Assembly (NCBI GenBank): GCA_000940995.1
Contig: CP005974.1
Span: forward strand, 3,782,001-3,846,000
Length of the DNA: 64,000 bases
Direction: 5' to 3'
Source: Photobacterium gaetbulicola Gung47
GTDB lineage: Bacteria; Pseudomonadota; Gammaproteobacteria; Enterobacterales; Vibrionaceae
Shown: positions 61,151 to 64,000 of the stretch, in pieces
Layout of the letters: each line of letters begins with the position of its first letter
Position numbering within the stretch: the first letter of the stretch is position 1
The notes under the pieces: model-generated
What the model was told of the DNA's origin: nothing
The model's input: the letters and a program-made list of their open reading frames with translations, nothing else
Database searches by the model: none
Made by a program: the position numbers and the translations under genes

Positions 61151-64000
61151 TTAATTGAACTCGAACTGATAAAGTAAGTCTGCCGCACTATCCAGACCAG
61201 AGACCACCTCGATATAGAGATCTTTCATCAAGCGATAACGCACGGTGAACTCGGGGATAGAATTGAATATCCCGACCCCATATTTCACCTGCAGGCCCGG
61301 GGCAATATAACCACTGATCGTAACCTGAGTATCGTCTCCCGTGCCGGCCGTATCCAAAGACAAGTCCTGCACCCCGAAAGCTTCACCAACATCCCCCACC
61401 AGCTGGCCGCTTTGGGCTAAGCCCATACTCAACAGCGTCGTAGCCATAGCATCATTGCTATCAGACTCACTGTCCAGATCCCTTCCTCGTAAAATATATG
61501 ACAGGGCATTCTGTTGCGGCATAGCCGGATCAGAAAAGATATCGACCCTCGGCTCATCAGCGGGCCCGGTTACCCGCAGCCCGGCAATAACATCATCTTC
61601 GATATTATTGGGATTGCGAATCGCCTCAATCGATAAATAAGGTTGGTCAGCAGGCCCGTTAAACAAGATCTGCCCCTTACGGATCACCAATTCTTGGGCA
61701 AAAGAGCGGTAGATACCATTGCGCAGATTGACTTCACCGTATACCAGCGGACCTTTTTCATCCTGACGGACATTCAAGTCACCGACTAAGCCTGCCTTGA
61801 GCCCAAAAGCCGACAACTTGACATCATTACCAATTCTCACCAAGACATTGGTTTTCACATTAAACGGGATCGGCTTATCCGTCTCTACCGGCTGCAAGTC
61901 ATCATCTAGCAAAATCTCGTCATCCGATACCGATACCGCAGACTCCGGCAGCTGATCGACGGTGATCCGCCCCCATGGAATAGCCACGCTACCAGTGATC
62001 TCTGCTTGCTGTGGTGATGCCTTGATTGTTAGATCCGGCGTCACCTTCACCGCCAATAATGGCGGTACCGTGACTTCGAGCTCCCGGCCATTAACGCCAA
62101 GTTGCCCGCGCCAATTCGCCAGATCCTGCCAATCACCGTCACCGGTGATATTCAATTTACCGTCAGGTGTCACTACCTCGCCACTGAGTCGGGCCTGGTA
62201 GCCACTAAACGTTGCTGTAATATCGGCCCTATCGACATCGACTGGCACAGTCCGCCCCGACGCCTTAACATTGCTGATCTTGAGCAAGCCATTCACCGCA
62301 GGATGCATCACTGGTCCCGTCACCGAAATATCCGCATCAACCTGGCCATCGAAGGTATGGTAATCCATCAATAAAGGCTTCAAGAAGCCGAGCATAAAGC
62401 GATCCAATTTTAGATTGGCGTCTAGCTGCTGCTCTCCCGTCAGTGGAGCAACCCTGACACGGCCACTCAAGTCACCATTGTCACGGATCGCAAAAAGCCA
62501 ATCGGCATTCAGCGTGTCTTGCTTCACTTCCGCATTGACTGTCACCTTGTCCCAGCCGACAGTGACCGGATCCACGTCAGGATCTTGCTGCTGAGTCACG
62601 CTACCAGCAGGCAGATTCACGCTGGCTTTAACATACGGTGCTGACTTCGGTGCCCATGCCACTTCGGCCTGTACTCCCGCGCTACCATTAAGCTCAACAT
62701 TATCCGGCAAGTAGGGTTCAAGCATCTCGAAATCGACGTTGCTCAGGGCGACATTGGCACGACCACTCGCCCCGGCGTTCATATTCTGGGTCAGGCACAG
62801 AGCCGCTTTGTCTTTGTCCTGTGCCCAGCAATGCGCGGCGATACTGGCCAATTGCTTATCAAAGCGGTATCCAATGGCCGTAGAACGGTCAAGCTTCCAT
62901 ATCCCCAACTCGGTATCAATTTCCCCTTTTTGCAGGACACCACGCCACCCTCTGTCTCGCTCGAGCTCACCTTGCAAGCGCAGTGCGGTACTTACCGGCT
63001 CAGCATTCATATCAAGTGTTAACTGATGTCGCTTTTCACTACCTTTAAACAACAGCGAAAGTTCTTTTAAGGTGAACGCATCATAGCGACCACCAGCCGC
63101 TGTCAAGCTAAGATCGGCATCCAACACTGGCATCGGGGTAATATTGCCTTTCAGTGTCAGAGTCTCAAGCGAGGCCAACGACTCCCAGCCCAACGCTTCA
63201 CCGACCAAATTGACATCCATATCCGGCTCGGTCATTTTCCCCTTTAGCTGAATACTGCCCAGCACGCTGCCACGCAAACCGGGGACAGACTGAGACAGAT
63301 CTGGCGCATTGATCTCCGCCACCATATCCCATGTTTTGTTCAACCGGCCTTTAGCGGAGAATCCATTGGGACCATGTTTGAGAGCCAGGCCTTGGGTATC
63401 TAGCTGTATCTCTCCCTTGCCCGCAGTATCGTTAGCTGACAATTGCCCCGCAAGATCGAGCTGCTGCTCCATTACAACCCCATCAACCACCAATTCCGGC
63501 AATTCAACAAACCAGCCTCCCTGAGGCGTTAAACCACCCGACGTCTTGAGCTTACCACTTAAATCACCAGGTACATCCTGCCATTCCAAGCCAGGCTGAA
63601 TATGGCTAAAATCCAGCTCCCCTTGCCAGCTCACCAGTTCTTTCCAGCTTGCACTGGCACTGCCCGACACCTTGCCTCCCAGGGTATCAACAGCAAGGCG
63701 ACTCAGTTCGATATCCTCAAGGCTGCCCTTGCCAACCAGCTCAGCACCGACAGCTGGCATTGGCTTACCGTCAACCTGACTGTTCAGCGAGAAGCTATAG
63801 CCCTCAAGGCTGCCTTTTGCCGTCAGCTGGGTCTCTTTGGCCTCAAAATCGGGCTCACTGTCTATCGGCCATTGCAAGTGCTGGCTGTTGAGGGAGAGCT
63901 CGAACGGCAACGCTGGTTCGAGTGGTGACAGGCGCCCCTTCAGCCTAGCATCAAGCGTCCCTTTCACTTGCGCATCGAGGGTTAAGTTAGCAACACTACC
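61151..64000 (-). CDS. tamB: Translocation and assembly module subunit TamB, partial (right edge)
   Basis: About 950 C-terminal residues; the frame is open to the right edge, so the start and signal anchor lie outside. Long runs of alternating beta residues (for example LDLAGQLSANDTAGKGEIQL) and the C-terminal DUF490 block are typical. The end YGVGIFNSIPEFTVRYRLMK then YEFN is the TamA-interacting tail. TamB spans the periplasm and moves lipids or outer-membrane proteins. Its neighbour is the YtfP-like gene. Confidence 0.93.
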   Translation of the reverse strand, partial: GSVANLTLDAQVKGTLDARLKGRLSPLEPALPFELSLNSQHLQWPIDSEPDFEAKETQLTAKGSLEGYSFSLNSQVDGKPMPAVGAELVGKGSLEDIELSRLAVDTLGGKVSGSASASWKELVSWQGELDFSHIQPGLEWQDVPGDLSGKLKTSGGLTPQGGWFVELPELVVDGVVMEQQLDLAGQLSANDTAGKGEIQLDTQGLALKHGPNGFSAKGRLNKTWDMVAEINAPDLSQSVPGLRGSVLGSIQLKGKMTEPDMDVNLVGEALGWESLASLETLTLKGNITPMPVLDADLSLTAAGGRYDAFTLKELSLLFKGSEKRHQLTLDMNAEPVSTALRLQGELERDRGWRGVLQKGEIDTELGIWKLDRSTAIGYRFDKQLASIAAHCWAQDKDKAALCLTQNMNAGASGRANVALSNVDFEMLEPYLPDNVELNGSAGVQAEVAWAPKSAPYVKASVNLPAGSVTQQQDPDVDPVTVGWDKVTVNAEVKQDTLNADWLFAIRDNGDLSGRVRVAPLTGEQQLDANLKLDRFMLGFLKPLLMDYHTFDGQVDADISVTGPVMHPAVNGLLKISNVKASGRTVPVDVDRADITATFSGYQARLSGEVVTPDGKLNITGDGDWQDLANWRGQLGVNGRELEVTVPPLLAVKVTPDLTIKASPQQAEITGSVAIPWGRITVDQLPESAVSVSDDEILLDDDLQPVETDKPIPFNVKTNVLVRIGNDVKLSAFGLKAGLVGDLNVRQDEKGPLVYGEVNLRNGIYRSFAQELVIRKGQILFNGPADQPYLSIEAIRNPNNIEDDVIAGLRVTGPADEPRVDIFSDPAMPQQNALSYILRGRDLDSESDSNDAMATTLLSMGLAQSGQLVGDVGEAFGVQDLSLDTAGTGDDTQVTISGYIAPGLQVKYGVGIFNSIPEFTVRYRLMKDLYIEVVSGLDSAADLLYQFEFN

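Noticed and set aside
1..64000. Mobile elements, CRISPR arrays, integrons, phage or defence genes
   Set aside because: None were found. There are no transposase, integrase or cas proteins and no regularly spaced repeats; the gene order is that of a conserved chromosome.

Overview
The window is ordinary chromosomal DNA of a gammaproteobacterium. The gene content and protein sequences point to the Vibrionaceae: dnaG-rpoD-tRNA-Ile(CAU), leuO/ilvIH/leuABCD, lptD-surA-pdxA-rsmA-apaGH, rplU-rpmA-obgE, and mdh/argR with a TAXI-TRAP system. The GC content is fairly high for that family, so Photobacterium, Grimontia or a related genus is plausible; the genus is inference. About 56 protein genes, one tRNA, one leader peptide and one riboswitch are supported. 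I see no insertion sequence, integrase, CRISPR array, prophage or defence island.

Layout. 1-4.7 kb: end of dnaG, rpoD, tRNA-Ile2, a 600-base intergenic stretch with a strong terminator-like hairpin, and pykF. 4.8-12 kb: a GntR/FCD regulator, a 42-residue membrane peptide behind a perfect 34-base palindrome, ilvH and ilvI, an acyl-CoA synthetase and leuO. 12-19 kb: a glycosyltransferase-PAP2 phosphatase pair, then a TetR-adaptor-RND efflux operon with two matching palindromes upstream. 19.2-24.3 kb: leuABCD behind a complete leucine attenuator (leader peptide, antiterminator, terminator). 24.3-28.8 kb: a secreted DUF547 protein, then thiBPQ behind a TPP riboswitch. 28.8-35.4 kb: PhoH-PIN ATPase, rapA, rluA and a D-2-hydroxyacid dehydrogenase. 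35.5-44 kb: djlA, the lptD-surA-pdxA-rsmA-apaG-apaH run, and convergent folA. 44-51 kb: the two-part YjjP/YjjB exporter, obgE, an EamA permease, rpmA, rplU, ispB, a 63-residue protein and mdh. 51-56.4 kb: argR, a TAXI-TRAP transporter and a UspA protein. 56.4-64 kb: ubiX, mpl, fbp, ppa, a periplasmic rhodanese, a gamma-glutamylcyclotransferase-like protein, and tamB, which runs off the right edge.

How the parts relate. ilvIH and leuABCD make leucine and valine precursors, and LeuO lies between them. The leu operon senses charged leucyl-tRNA by attenuation. The thi operon senses thiamine pyrophosphate. LptD, SurA, DjlA and TamB all serve envelope assembly. PykF, Fbp, Mdh and Ppa are central metabolism.

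The most useful non-coding or undescribed elements are the candidate small RNA or attenuator before pykF, the 42-residue membrane peptide with its palindrome, the paired TetR palindromes, the nested hairpins in the ilvI leader, the inverted repeat on the mdh promoter, and the 63-residue protein before mdh. No obviously novel multigene system is present.
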